5,988 nucleotides of DNA from JALZAQ01 sp038253885 (GCA_038253885.1 JBBSGP010000105.1:1-5988); one strand, 5' to 3'. Numbered from the stretch's first letter, positions 1 to 5,927 are shown. The notes: generated by a model not told the origin, from the sequence alone. Program-made: numbers and translations.

Positions 1-166
1 ATGGGTCATCCAGATCGATCTCGACGCCAGCGGGAGCGACGATGAGAAGCTCCATCTGATCGCGAGCCGTCTGCGCGCGCAGATGGGACACCGTCCGTCT
101 CACGCTCCTGAAGCGGTCGGGCGTGATCAGGACGACGGTGAGTGCCGGCCGGTCTGCGAGCGTCAT
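1..166 (-). CDS. Family 2 glycosyltransferase, N-terminal part (runs off left edge)
   Basis: Only the first 55 residues lie in the window. Translating the minus strand from the ATG at 166 gives an open frame to the edge. Residues 9-16 (LTVVLITP) form a hydrophobic first beta strand, followed by a basic helix with RTVSHLRAQT (24-33) and a second strand, LLIVAPAG (40-47). This strand-helix-strand order is that of the nucleotide-sugar-binding half of GT-A glycosyltransferases of family 2, which transfer a sugar from an activated donor. The DxD motif would lie beyond the edge, so donor and acceptor cannot be told. The start is well supported: GGAG sits 7 bases upstream and the ATG overlaps the stop of the oxidoreductase gene as ATGA, which implies translational coupling in one operon. 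The family call rests on a short N-terminus and is likely, not certain. Confidence 0.68.
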   Translation of the reverse strand, partial: MTLADRPALTVVLITPDRFRSVRRTVSHLRAQTARDQMELLIVAPAGVEIDLDDP

Positions 167-1275
167 CGCGCGGCTCCGGCAGCAGATTCGGTGGGGCGCG
201 AAGCGTGAAGCTGCCGCACCTGCGGGGGCAGAGGCTCGGGGCGCACAGCGAATCCGCTGCGCGCTGACCGTTCGGCGGCATCGATCACCGCCAGGCTCAT
301 GTAGCCGTCCACGAAATCCGGCTTCGCGGGCGTGCCCGTTCGAGCCGCGGCGATGAAGCGCTCGAGCGCCACCCGGTACGACGGCTCATGTCCGCGCGAG
401 CGCAGTTTGCGAATGACATGCGGCAGACCGGCCAGTGCGCGCGCGGGCGCCATCACCGCGGCCGATGCGCGCCCGCGCGCCAGGGGTGCCGTGATCTCGA
501 CGTCGCTCGACCGGTAACGGTCCACGGTCAGCTTGCCGGCGCTGCCATGAATCTCGATGCGATCCTCCTCCACGCCGCCGAAGGTGAAGAAGCTCTGCGC
601 CACGATGTCATTGCCGATCGCCAGTTGCAACGCCGCCGTGTCGTCTTCGCTGTCGATCGATCTCGTCTCCGCACTCACCGTGGTGATCTCCGTCGGGAGC
701 AACCAACGCAGCAGGTCCATGTGGTGCGATGCCAGATCGAGCAGAACGCCCCCTCCGGTGCCGCGGGAACCCTTCCAGGCCCGCAAGTCGTGCCGCGCCG
801 TCGAGAACGCTGTGCGAATCGAGATCACCTTGCCGATGCGCCCGGATCTCACGAGCCGGCGTGCGCGCTGGTAGAGGGGATGGTCGCGATAGTTGAACCC
901 CACCATCGCGACGACATCGACGCGCTGCGCTGCGGCGAGCACCTCCCGTCCCTCCGCGAGCGTGGCCGCGAGAGGTTTCTCGAGGTAGACGTGCTTTCCC
1001 GCCGCGAACGCCGCGATGGCCGCATCGCGATGCATGGCCGTCGGCAGAGCGATGAGGACCGCCTCGACGTCCGGTCGCGCCAGGATGGCGTGGTAATCAG
1101 CGACGCATACGCTTCCGGGAGACGCGCGCTCGGCCTCGCGACGGTGCTCGGGATTCACTTCCGCGATCGCCACCACCGTCGCGTCGGGCGCTGCTGTCAG
1201 GATCGGGAGGTGAATCTTCCGGGCGACGTTGCCGTAGCCGATGAGCGCGAGCGAGAGGCGCCGTGGGGATGACAT
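163..1275 (-). CDS. Gfo/Idh/MocA-family NAD(P)-dependent oxidoreductase
   Basis: A complete 370-residue protein of the usual length for this cytoplasmic family, which oxidises or reduces hydroxyl/keto groups on sugars, inositols or sugar nucleotides with NAD(P). The N-terminal Rossmann fold shows the dinucleotide motif GYGNVA (13-18), then the hallmark EKPLA (99-103), whose lysine contacts cofactor and substrate. The C-terminal alpha/beta domain carries GGGVLLDLASHHMD (174-187), the family D-x-x-x-H-x-x-D pattern (D180, H184, D187) with the probable catalytic histidine. The ATG at 1275 gives a normal short N-terminus before the first beta strand, although no good Shine-Dalgarno precedes it (GGAAG is about 17 bases away), so a nearby start is possible. 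The gene overlaps the downstream glycosyltransferase by 4 bases, which points to glycan or surface-polysaccharide metabolism. The exact substrate cannot be read from the sequence. It is transcribed divergently from the helicase gene. Confidence 0.92.
   Translation of the reverse strand: MSSPRRLSLALIGYGNVARKIHLPILTAAPDATVVAIAEVNPEHRREAERASPGSVCVADYHAILARPDVEAVLIALPTAMHRDAAIAAFAAGKHVYLEKPLAATLAEGREVLAAAQRVDVVAMVGFNYRDHPLYQRARRLVRSGRIGKVISIRTAFSTARHDLRAWKGSRGTGGGVLLDLASHHMDLLRWLLPTEITTVSAETRSIDSEDDTAALQLAIGNDIVAQSFFTFGGVEEDRIEIHGSAGKLTVDRYRSSDVEITAPLARGRASAAVMAPARALAGLPHVIRKLRSRGHEPSYRVALERFIAAARTGTPAKPDFVDGYMSLAVIDAAERSARSGFAVRPEPLPPQVRQLHASRPTESAAGAAR
174..177 (-). promoter_or_regulatory. Shine-Dalgarno GGAG for the glycosyltransferase gene
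   Basis: Read on the minus strand, GGAG lies inside the last codons of the oxidoreductase gene, 7 bases before the ATG at 166. With the ATGA stop/start overlap it decides the start of the downstream gene and supports re-initiation by terminating ribosomes. Confidence 0.6.
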
Positions 1276-1403
1276 GGCGCGGATGGCAGCAGCTTCCGAG
1301 CCAGAATCGGGTCCCCCGGCCGGCCCGTGAGAGCGCGATGAGGGCGGCTCTGTTGGGGGCGGGCGACAATCGGCAGCAGGCGTCCCACAGCCTCAAGATG
1401 GGG

Positions 1404-1409
1404 TATCTT
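1404..1409 (+). promoter_or_regulatory. Candidate -10 box (TATCTT) for a leaderless helicase mRNA
   Basis: TATCTT fits TAnnnT and ends 8 bases before the helicase ATG at 1418, so a transcript would begin at or within a few bases of that ATG. No purine-rich Shine-Dalgarno lies at the usual distance, which agrees with a leaderless message. The -35 side is weak: 16-17 bases upstream there is only GTCCCA or CGTCCC. The rest of the 142-base divergent region (1276-1417) holds a CCGGCCGG palindrome at 1316-1323 but no convincing promoter for the minus-strand operon. Confidence 0.35.
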
Positions 1410-1417
1410 CCACCCAG

Positions 1418-3157
1418 ATGAGCAAGCCGACGCGCGACACCGAACGAAGCGATGGCGGCTTCACCACGCTCGAGCTCGATCACAGGCTGGTGTCCGCGCT
1501 CGCGATGCTCGGCTACGAGGAGCCCACACCCATCCAGCGCGAGGCGATTCCGCCGATGCTCGCCGGCCGGGATCTGCTCGGGCGCGCGGCAACTGGCACC
1601 GGCAAGACCGCGGCGTTCGCCCTCCCGTTGCTGCAGCTCGTCTCAGCTGACATCGGAGCCGCGATCGGCGGAAACCCCGCTGCCCGAGCGCTCATCCTCG
1701 TTCCCACGCGTGAGCTCGCGATCCAGGTCGCCGAAGCGGTGCATCGTTACGGCCGAGCGCTCGGCGTCTGCGTCGTCCCGGTGTACGGCGGACAGGACAT
1801 CCAGCAGCAGCTCCGATCGCTGCGGCGGCGGGTGGACGTCATCGTCGCGACTCCCGGTCGCGCGCTCGATCACATCCGCCGCGGGTCGATGAAGCTCGAT
1901 CAAGTCCGTGTGGTCGTCCTCGATGAGGCCGACGAGATGCTCGACATGGGTTTCGCCGATGATCTCGAGGCGATCCTGGACGCGGTGCCCGAGGAGAGAC
2001 AGACGGCGCTCTTCTCCGCGACCATGCCGCCCCGCATCGCAGCGCTCGCGGAGAGGCACCTGCGTGACCCGGTGCGCATCAACATCGGACGCGAGCCGTC
2101 GGTGGCGGGCGAGATCCCCCGCGTGCGTCAGGTCGCCTACGTGGTCCAGCGACACCACAAGGTGGCCGCGCTCGGCCGCGTCCTCGACATGGAGAGTCCC
2201 ACATCGGCGATCATCTTCTGTCGCACGCGCATCGAGGTGGATGATCTCACCGAGACTCTCTCGGCGCGTGGCTACGATGCGGAAGCGATTCACGGGGGGA
2301 TGACGCAGGAGCAACGGGACCGGGTGATGAGACGCTTCCGGGACGGCACGACCGAGCTGCTGATCGCCACCGACGTCGCTGCTCGCGGGCTCGACATCGA
2401 GCATCTGTCACACGTCATCAATTTCGACGTGCCGTCAGCCCCTGACGCCTACGTCCACCGCATCGGTCGAACCGGTCGCGCCGGTCGGGAGGGCGTGGCC
2501 ATCACCCTCACCGAGCCGCGCGAGCGACCGTTCCTGCGGAACATCGAACAGTTCACAAAGCAGAGGATCCAGGTCGAGGCGGTGCCGACGGTTCTCGATC
2601 TGCGGGTGCGCAGGCTGGAGCTCACTCGGGCCTCGATTCGCGAGACTCTGCTCGGAGGCGATCTGGCCCCCTATCGGGTCGTGCTGGAGACGTTGGCCGA
2701 GGAGTTCGATGTCGTCGACGTGGCGGCGGCCGCGGTGAAGCTCGTGCACCAGTTGGTGGGATCGGACGGCGATGGTGACGAGACAGAGATCCCGCCGGTG
2801 GCTGTCCCCGCACTCCGGCCGCCGCGAGATCGCACCGGACCGTCACGCGACCGGAAGCAGACCGCGGCGGACCGGCCGGCACGACGCGGCGCGGCGCGCT
2901 CGGCGCCTGCGGGTGACATGACCAAGCTCTACATCGGGCTCGGCCGGCGAGCCGGCATTCGTCCCGCGGATCTCGTCGGGGCGATCGCGAACGAGGCGGG
3001 AGTCGATGCGCACTCGATCGGAGCTATCGACATCGCCGAGAAATTCTCGCTGGTGGAAGTGCCGATCCTGGCGGCCGATGATGTGATCAGTGCGCTCCGT
3101 TCAACCACCATCCGGGGGAAGAAGGTGATCGCCCGCCGCGACCGCGACGGGCGCTGA
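1418..3157 (+). CDS. deaD: DEAD-box ATP-dependent RNA helicase, DeaD/CsdA type, with C-terminal DbpA-like RNA-binding domain
   Basis: A complete 579-residue cytoplasmic helicase that unwinds short RNA duplexes using ATP; the family works in ribosome assembly, RNA decay and cold adaptation. RecA domain 1 holds F15 and the Q motif GYEEPTPIQ (32-40), motif I ATGTGKT (58-64), Ia PTREL (96-100), GG (124-125), Ib TPGR (145-148), DEAD (169-172) and SAT (200-202). RecA domain 2 holds IIFCRT (265-270), ATDVAARGLD (317-326) and HRIGRTGRAG (347-356). All catalytic motifs are intact. A helical region (about 366-450) and an Arg/Pro-rich linker (about 455-500) lead to an RRM-like DbpA domain (about 502-573, starting TKLYIGLGRRAGI). 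That domain separates it from RhlE- and SrmB-type helicases and supports DeaD/CsdA. A true DbpA is possible but is usually shorter. It stands alone between a divergent operon and a gene with its own promoter. Confidence 0.95.
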   Translation: MSKPTRDTERSDGGFTTLELDHRLVSALAMLGYEEPTPIQREAIPPMLAGRDLLGRAATGTGKTAAFALPLLQLVSADIGAAIGGNPAARALILVPTRELAIQVAEAVHRYGRALGVCVVPVYGGQDIQQQLRSLRRRVDVIVATPGRALDHIRRGSMKLDQVRVVVLDEADEMLDMGFADDLEAILDAVPEERQTALFSATMPPRIAALAERHLRDPVRINIGREPSVAGEIPRVRQVAYVVQRHHKVAALGRVLDMESPTSAIIFCRTRIEVDDLTETLSARGYDAEAIHGGMTQEQRDRVMRRFRDGTTELLIATDVAARGLDIEHLSHVINFDVPSAPDAYVHRIGRTGRAGREGVAITLTEPRERPFLRNIEQFTKQRIQVEAVPTVLDLRVRRLELTRASIRETLLGGDLAPYRVVLETLAEEFDVVDVAAAAVKLVHQLVGSDGDGDETEIPPVAVPALRPPRDRTGPSRDRKQTAADRPARRGAARSAPAGDMTKLYIGLGRRAGIRPADLVGAIANEAGVDAHSIGAIDIAEKFSLVEVPILAADDVISALRSTTIRGKKVIARRDRDGR

Positions 3158-3184
3158 GTCGAGGCCGTTCGCCGTCCTCGGATA

Positions 3185-3213
3185 CTGACAACGCTTCCAC
3201 GATGCCGTACAAT
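3185..3213 (+). promoter_or_regulatory. Sigma70-type promoter for the HTH-TOBE regulator
   Basis: CTGACA (3185-3190; 5 of 6 to TTGACA) and TACAAT (3208-3213; 5 of 6 to TATAAT) are separated by exactly 17 bases. Transcription would start about 7 bases after the -10, at or next to the ATG at 3221. This implies a leaderless mRNA and rules out the in-frame ATG at 3212, which lies inside the -10 box. No Shine-Dalgarno is present before either ATG. Confidence 0.75.
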
Positions 3214-3220
3214 GGCGCTC

Positions 3221-3619
3221 ATGGATGATCTTCTGACCGCTCGAGAAGCCGCCGCGCTTCTCCACCTGCACGTCAAACGCGTCCAGCATCTGGCTCGCGC
3301 CGGCCAGCTGCCAGCCGTGCGGTACGGGCGGAAATGGCTCTTCCCTCGCGGAAAGCTGTTAGCCGCGCGGACCACGGGGCATACGTCGCCGGCGCTGTCC
3401 TCCTCCCTCGAGATCAGCGCCCGCAACCAGCTGCGGGGCCAGATCTCGGAGCTACACGCCGACGGGGTCATGGCCGAGGTGCGAATCCGGATCGGCGATC
3501 AGGAGCTGGTCTCCATCATCACGCGCTCGTCGGCCGAGCGATTGGGATTGGCGCCCGGCGACGAAGTGCTGGCGGTGATCAAGTCCACCGAAGTCATGAT
3601 CGCCAAGACGACGGGTTGA
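3221..3619 (+). CDS. HTH (excisionase/MerR-like) regulator with Mop/TOBE molybdate- or tungstate-binding domain
   Basis: A 132-residue protein from the ATG at 3221, chosen because the upstream ATG at 3212 falls inside the promoter -10 box. Residues 4-50 form an excisionase-type helix-turn-helix (LLTAREAAALL, then VQHLARAGQLPAVRYGRKWLF), which binds DNA. After a short linker, residues 64-130 form one Mop/TOBE domain with the hallmark SARNQLRG (66-73), the strand VRIRIGDQELVSIIT, then AERLGLAPGDEV and the closing KSTEV (121-125). Mop domains bind molybdate, tungstate or related oxyanions, usually at oligomer interfaces. The protein is therefore likely an oxyanion-responsive regulator or storage/sensor protein of Mo/W uptake, analogous in role but not in DNA-binding domain to ModE. 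A porin gene and an ABC ATPase remnant lie downstream, which fits a transport locus. Its target operators are not identified. Confidence 0.88.
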   Translation: MDDLLTAREAAALLHLHVKRVQHLARAGQLPAVRYGRKWLFPRGKLLAARTTGHTSPALSSSLEISARNQLRGQISELHADGVMAEVRIRIGDQELVSIITRSSAERLGLAPGDEVLAVIKSTEVMIAKTTG

Positions 3620-3640
3620 CTCGCCCTTAACGTTCCCTTG

Positions 3641-3649
3641 TGGTACCTT
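3641..3649 (+). promoter_or_regulatory. Extended -10 promoter candidate for the porin gene
   Basis: TGGTACCTT reads as TGn followed by the -10 box TACCTT (3644-3649), an extended -10 that can work without a good -35. It would give a leader of about 44 bases ahead of the porin ATG, long enough for the Shine-Dalgarno seen there. CCTTG is repeated directly at 3636, 3646 and 3682, the first two one helical turn apart. Confidence 0.4.
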
Positions 3650-3689
3650 GCGCGCTGTGCGGTCGCGGTCGGAGCGATCATCCTTGCGT

Positions 3690-3695
3690 AAAGGA
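3690..3695 (+). promoter_or_regulatory. Shine-Dalgarno AAAGGA deciding the porin start
   Basis: AAAGGA ends 4 bases before the ATG at 3700. It favours this start over the GTG at 3640, which would add 20 residues with two cysteines ahead of the signal peptide and would begin inside the promoter region. Confidence 0.65.
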
Positions 3696-3699
3696 ACCC

Positions 3700-4803
3700 A
3701 TGCCTCTCGTCGCAGCGTCGCGTCTGAGTCGGCCATCAGCCGTCCTCTCACTCCTGATCACGGGACTGCTCACCGCCTCGAGGCTCGGCGCGCAGGGCCC
3801 GCCGGCACCGTCATATCCGCTCGCCCCATCGCCGGTACTCGACATGCGGTCTTTTCCCGCCACCCCAGCTTTGTCGGGCTACCTGTCCGAACGCACCACG
3901 CGACGCAACGACTCCACGGGATTTCTCCTCAACCGGGCGCGCATTACGGTACAGGCGGGTCCGCGATCTTTTCTCGGGATCAAGCTGCAGGGAGATTTCT
4001 CGGGGGCGCAGACGGGACGTCTTCGTTCGGACAGTACGGTGTCCGGGTTCACGCTGACCGATGCGTACGTCGAGCTCGTCCCGCCGCCGGATGCGGCTCC
4101 GGCAGGCTCGCTGCTCGCCCTGCTCAGACCGGCGCTCGTCGTGGGCCAGTTCAAGATGCCGTTCAGCCTCGAGTACGTGACGCCTTTCGGGCTTCTCAAG
4201 ACCGCGAACCGGTCGCAGGTCGTCGACCGCATCACGCCCAAGCGTGACATCGGCGCGATGAGCCAGATCAGCTTCTCGCGTTACGCGACGCTGGCCGCCG
4301 CGGCCGTGAACGGCGAGGGAGCGAACGCGACAGCAAATCCGGACGCCCACCAGCTGGTGCTCTCCCGGCTCGTGATCACGCCCACGCGTTGCCTGGAAGT
4401 GGCCGGAAAGATCGCGAACGAGAGCGCCGACCACGTGTGGGGCTACGACACGCGGCTCCTGTGGCGCGGCCTCACTCTCGAAGGGGAGAGCATCTACCGC
4501 AAGCGTCCGGTCAGCGCGACGACCGCACTCGATGCCGGGGGCGGTTATGCCCTCATCGGATATCGAATTCTTCCATGGCTCGAGCCCGTGTACAAGTATG
4601 ATCGGTACTGGGACACCCGCACCACGGTGAGGGGAACGACGACCACGATCGCCTCTTCGAGCTCGACCTGGAATGTCTTCGGCGTCAATCTCTCCTCCGC
4701 GCAGCAGTCGATCCGCCTTCAACTCGACTGGCAGCGGCGGTCGGAGCGCCCCACTCCCGGACGCACCGATGAGTACATCGCCCAGGTGATCGCGAATTTC
4801 TAA
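3700..4803 (+). CDS. Outer-membrane porin, OprP/OprO (phosphate-selective porin) family
   Basis: A 367-residue beta-barrel porin that would form an anion-permeable channel in the outer membrane. From the ATG at 3700, residues 1-31 are a Sec signal peptide: arginines at 8 and 11, hydrophobic core AVLSLLITGLL, and likely cleavage after LGA (29-31). The mature part has the family pattern of alternating strands. These include FLLNRARITVQ (75-85), FLGIKLQGDFSG (91-102), LTDAYVELV (119-127), VGQFKMPFSLEYVTP (148-162) and RSQVVDRITPKRDIGAM (171-187). The chain ends in YIAQVIANF, the usual C-terminal aromatic beta-signal read by the BAM complex. The family was first described for phosphate and polyphosphate channels in Pseudomonas, but many members have unknown substrates. 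Lying 80 bases after an oxyanion-binding regulator, it may serve molybdate, tungstate or phosphate-like anions. That is inference. Confidence 0.85.
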   Translation: MPLVAASRLSRPSAVLSLLITGLLTASRLGAQGPPAPSYPLAPSPVLDMRSFPATPALSGYLSERTTRRNDSTGFLLNRARITVQAGPRSFLGIKLQGDFSGAQTGRLRSDSTVSGFTLTDAYVELVPPPDAAPAGSLLALLRPALVVGQFKMPFSLEYVTPFGLLKTANRSQVVDRITPKRDIGAMSQISFSRYATLAAAAVNGEGANATANPDAHQLVLSRLVITPTRCLEVAGKIANESADHVWGYDTRLLWRGLTLEGESIYRKRPVSATTALDAGGGYALIGYRILPWLEPVYKYDRYWDTRTTVRGTTTTIASSSSTWNVFGVNLSSAQQSIRLQLDWQRRSERPTPGRTDEYIAQVIANF

Positions 4804-4822
4804 GTAGGCCACGATTCCCGGT

Positions 4823-4850
4823 CCGTCGCCGCAGGCACGCTGGGCGACGG
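4823..4850 (+). terminator. GC hairpin after the porin gene
   Basis: CCGTCGCC (4823-4830) pairs perfectly with GGCGACGG (4843-4850) around a 12-base loop, 20 bases after the porin stop. There is no T tract, so it is at best a weak or Rho-assisted terminator, or an RNA 3' end stabiliser. Confidence 0.4.
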
Positions 4851-4865
4851 CCGCGCGGCGATCAG

Positions 4866-5423
4866 TTGACGGACCACAGCGAACGGAGAGCGACGATCGT
4901 CGTCACACACGATCGGGAGGAAGCGCTCCGATTGGCAGAGCATTTGGTGGTGCTCATCGACGGTCGCGTGCACGCCGTGGGACCGAAGCGCGAGGTGTTT
5001 CAGCACCCTCCGGATCGCGAGACGGCTGAGCTTCTAGGTCACACGATCGTCGAGACCGAAAGCGACGGCGTGCTCGCGTTCCCGCCTGGCGCCCTGCGGA
5101 GCGGCGCTGGACCGCGGGAGTTCACGATGCTGGTCAAGCGCGTGGTGAATCTCGGAAGCCACGATCACGCCATTGGTGAGATCCTCGGTCGTGGAGGCTT
5201 CACTCGAGCGGACGTGCGCTTGCCGGAGGGTGCGGCGCCCCCGGAGCCGGGTTCTCACATGGTGGTGTCTGTCCAGTACTGGTCCTCGCTGCCGCCGACC
5301 GCCGAGCTCCGGTGCTCTTACTCTGGCTCGTGCCAGGAGAGCCACGCGAACCCAAGGGATGATCCGTGGAGAGTCCGGATGACACAGTGCCCCGCGACCT
5401 GGGCCGCGGGGCACTGTGTGTGA
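4866..5423 (+). pseudogene. 5'-truncated ABC transporter ATPase (Mo/W- or sulfate-type importer), C-terminal remnant
   Basis: The frame can be read from a TTG at 4866 (185 codons), but ATPase-like sequence starts only near residue 7. ATIVVTHDREEALRLAEHLVVLIDGRV (9-35) is the H-loop (H15) and the last strands of an importer nucleotide-binding domain; VGPKREVFQHPPDRETAELLG (38-58) is the usual end of that domain. Residues about 63-145 resemble the TOBE-like C-terminal domain of ModC/CysA-type ATPases, with AFPPGALR, RVVNLGSHDHAIGEI and RADVRLPEGA. Walker A, Q-loop, signature and Walker B are absent, and no frame in the short gap after the porin contains them. No Shine-Dalgarno precedes the TTG. 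The last 15 or so residues read through a terminator-like hairpin, so the original stop is probably lost too. It cannot hydrolyse ATP alone. It may be a decayed partner of the HTH-TOBE gene. Confidence 0.72.
5382..5419. terminator. Bidirectional 15-bp hairpin between convergent genes
   Basis: ACACAGTGCCCCGCG (5382-5396) pairs without mismatch with 5405-5419 around the 8-base loop ACCTGGGC. It lies 19 bases beyond the stop of the glycine-rich gene (minus strand) and at the 3' end of the ATPase remnant (plus strand), as expected for a shared terminator. Neither strand has a clear T tract directly after the stem, so termination may be non-canonical. The remnant's TGA at 5421-5423 falls just past the stem. 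Confidence 0.65.
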
Positions 5424-5438
5424 GAAGAGCGCGAAAAG

Positions 5439-5927
5439 TCAGCGACCGCCGCCGCTCCCGCCCGAGCCGCCCGAGCCGCCCTTGCTGCCGCCCTGGCCAC
5501 CGCCACCCATTCCGCCGCCGCCGGAGCCACCTTTGCTGCCGCCGCCGCCCATTCCGCCGCCGCCCTGTCCGCCACCACCCTGCCCGCCACCGCTACCACC
5601 GGAGCCACCCTTGCTCCCGCCGCCGCCCGTGCCGCCACCGCCCTGGCCACTACCGCTGCCGCCCGAGCCGCCCTTCCCGCCGCCGCCCTGGCCGCCACCC
5701 ATGCCGCCACCGCTGCCACCGCCGCTACCACCACCGGAGCCACCCTTGCTCCCGCCGCCGCCCATCCCGCCGCCGCCCTGTCCGCCACCACTTCCGCCTG
5801 ATCCACCCTTCCCGCCTCCCATGCCACCACCACTCTGACCGCCGCCCGAACCGCCCTGCCCGCCGCCAGACCCGCCAGAGGAACCCGCGCCGCTCATGCC
5901 GCCCTCCCCGCCTTTGGTGTCCGCCAT
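5439..5927 (-). CDS. Glycine-rich low-complexity repeat protein, function unknown
   Basis: A 162-residue protein with 109 glycines (about 67 percent). The other residues are mainly S, Q, K and M. There are no aromatic or branched-chain residues, and none of C, P, N or H. After residue 8 there are no acidic residues, so the net charge is about +6. A unique start (MADTKGGEGGMSGAGSS) leads into six KGGSGG units at residues 40, 61, 85, 106, 132 and 149, separated by GGGQGGGG and GGMGGGG stretches. There is no signal peptide or membrane segment, so it would be cytoplasmic and disordered. The start is supported by an ATG with GAGG 9 bases upstream. The opposite strand is also open as a proline-rich frame, but that would begin at a GTG inside the hairpin with no ribosome site. 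I do not recognise a family. RNA binding, condensate formation or stress protection are possible, without direct evidence. Confidence is limited by the low complexity. Confidence 0.6.
   Translation of the reverse strand: MADTKGGEGGMSGAGSSGGSGGGQGGSGGGQSGGGMGGGKGGSGGSGGGQGGGGMGGGGSKGGSGGGSGGGSGGGMGGGQGGGGKGGSGGSGSGQGGGGTGGGGSKGGSGGSGGGQGGGGQGGGGMGGGGSKGGSGGGGMGGGGQGGSKGGSGGSGGSGGGR
5466..5810 (-). repeat. In-frame degenerate repeats encoding six KGGSGG units
   Basis: Units start every 17-26 codons. At the DNA level, 5601-5628 and 5736-5763 are identical over 28 bases, and 5523-5550 differs from them at two positions. Copies differ mostly at the codon third position. The array is prone to slippage and to assembly collapse, so the true copy number may differ. 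Confidence 0.75.

Noticed and set aside
388..1272. Long plus-strand frame (294 codons) opposite the oxidoreductase
   Set aside because: It is antisense to a gene with clear Rossmann and EKP motifs. Its Arg/His-rich product has no recognisable domain, as expected for high-GC shadow frames.
1643..2404. Minus-strand frame (253 codons) inside the helicase gene
   Set aside because: It lies opposite intact DEAD-box motifs, has an Asp/His/Arg-rich composition and no domain.
3160..3180. Hairpin CGAGG/CCTCG after the helicase stop as a terminator
   Set aside because: The stem is only 5 bp with an 11-base loop and no T tract, too weak to call.
3616..3649. TTGACT (3616-3621) as -35 for the porin promoter
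   Set aside because: The spacer to TACCTT would be 22 bases, outside the usual 15-19. The extended -10 explanation is simpler.
3640..3699. GTG at 3640 as porin start
   Set aside because: It would put 20 residues ahead of a well-formed signal peptide and start inside the -10 region; the ATG at 3700 has AAAGGA.
3811..4812. Minus-strand frame (333 codons) opposite the porin
   Set aside because: The plus-strand porin has a signal peptide, Shine-Dalgarno and C-terminal Phe; the antisense product shows no family features.
5466..5810. CRISPR-like array
   Set aside because: Repeats are in-frame, degenerate and irregularly spaced within a coding frame, with no unique spacers.
5416..5838. Proline-rich plus-strand protein
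   Set aside because: It starts at a GTG within the right arm of the hairpin without a ribosome site. The minus frame has ATG plus GAGG and a unique N-terminus. It is kept only as an overlap observation.
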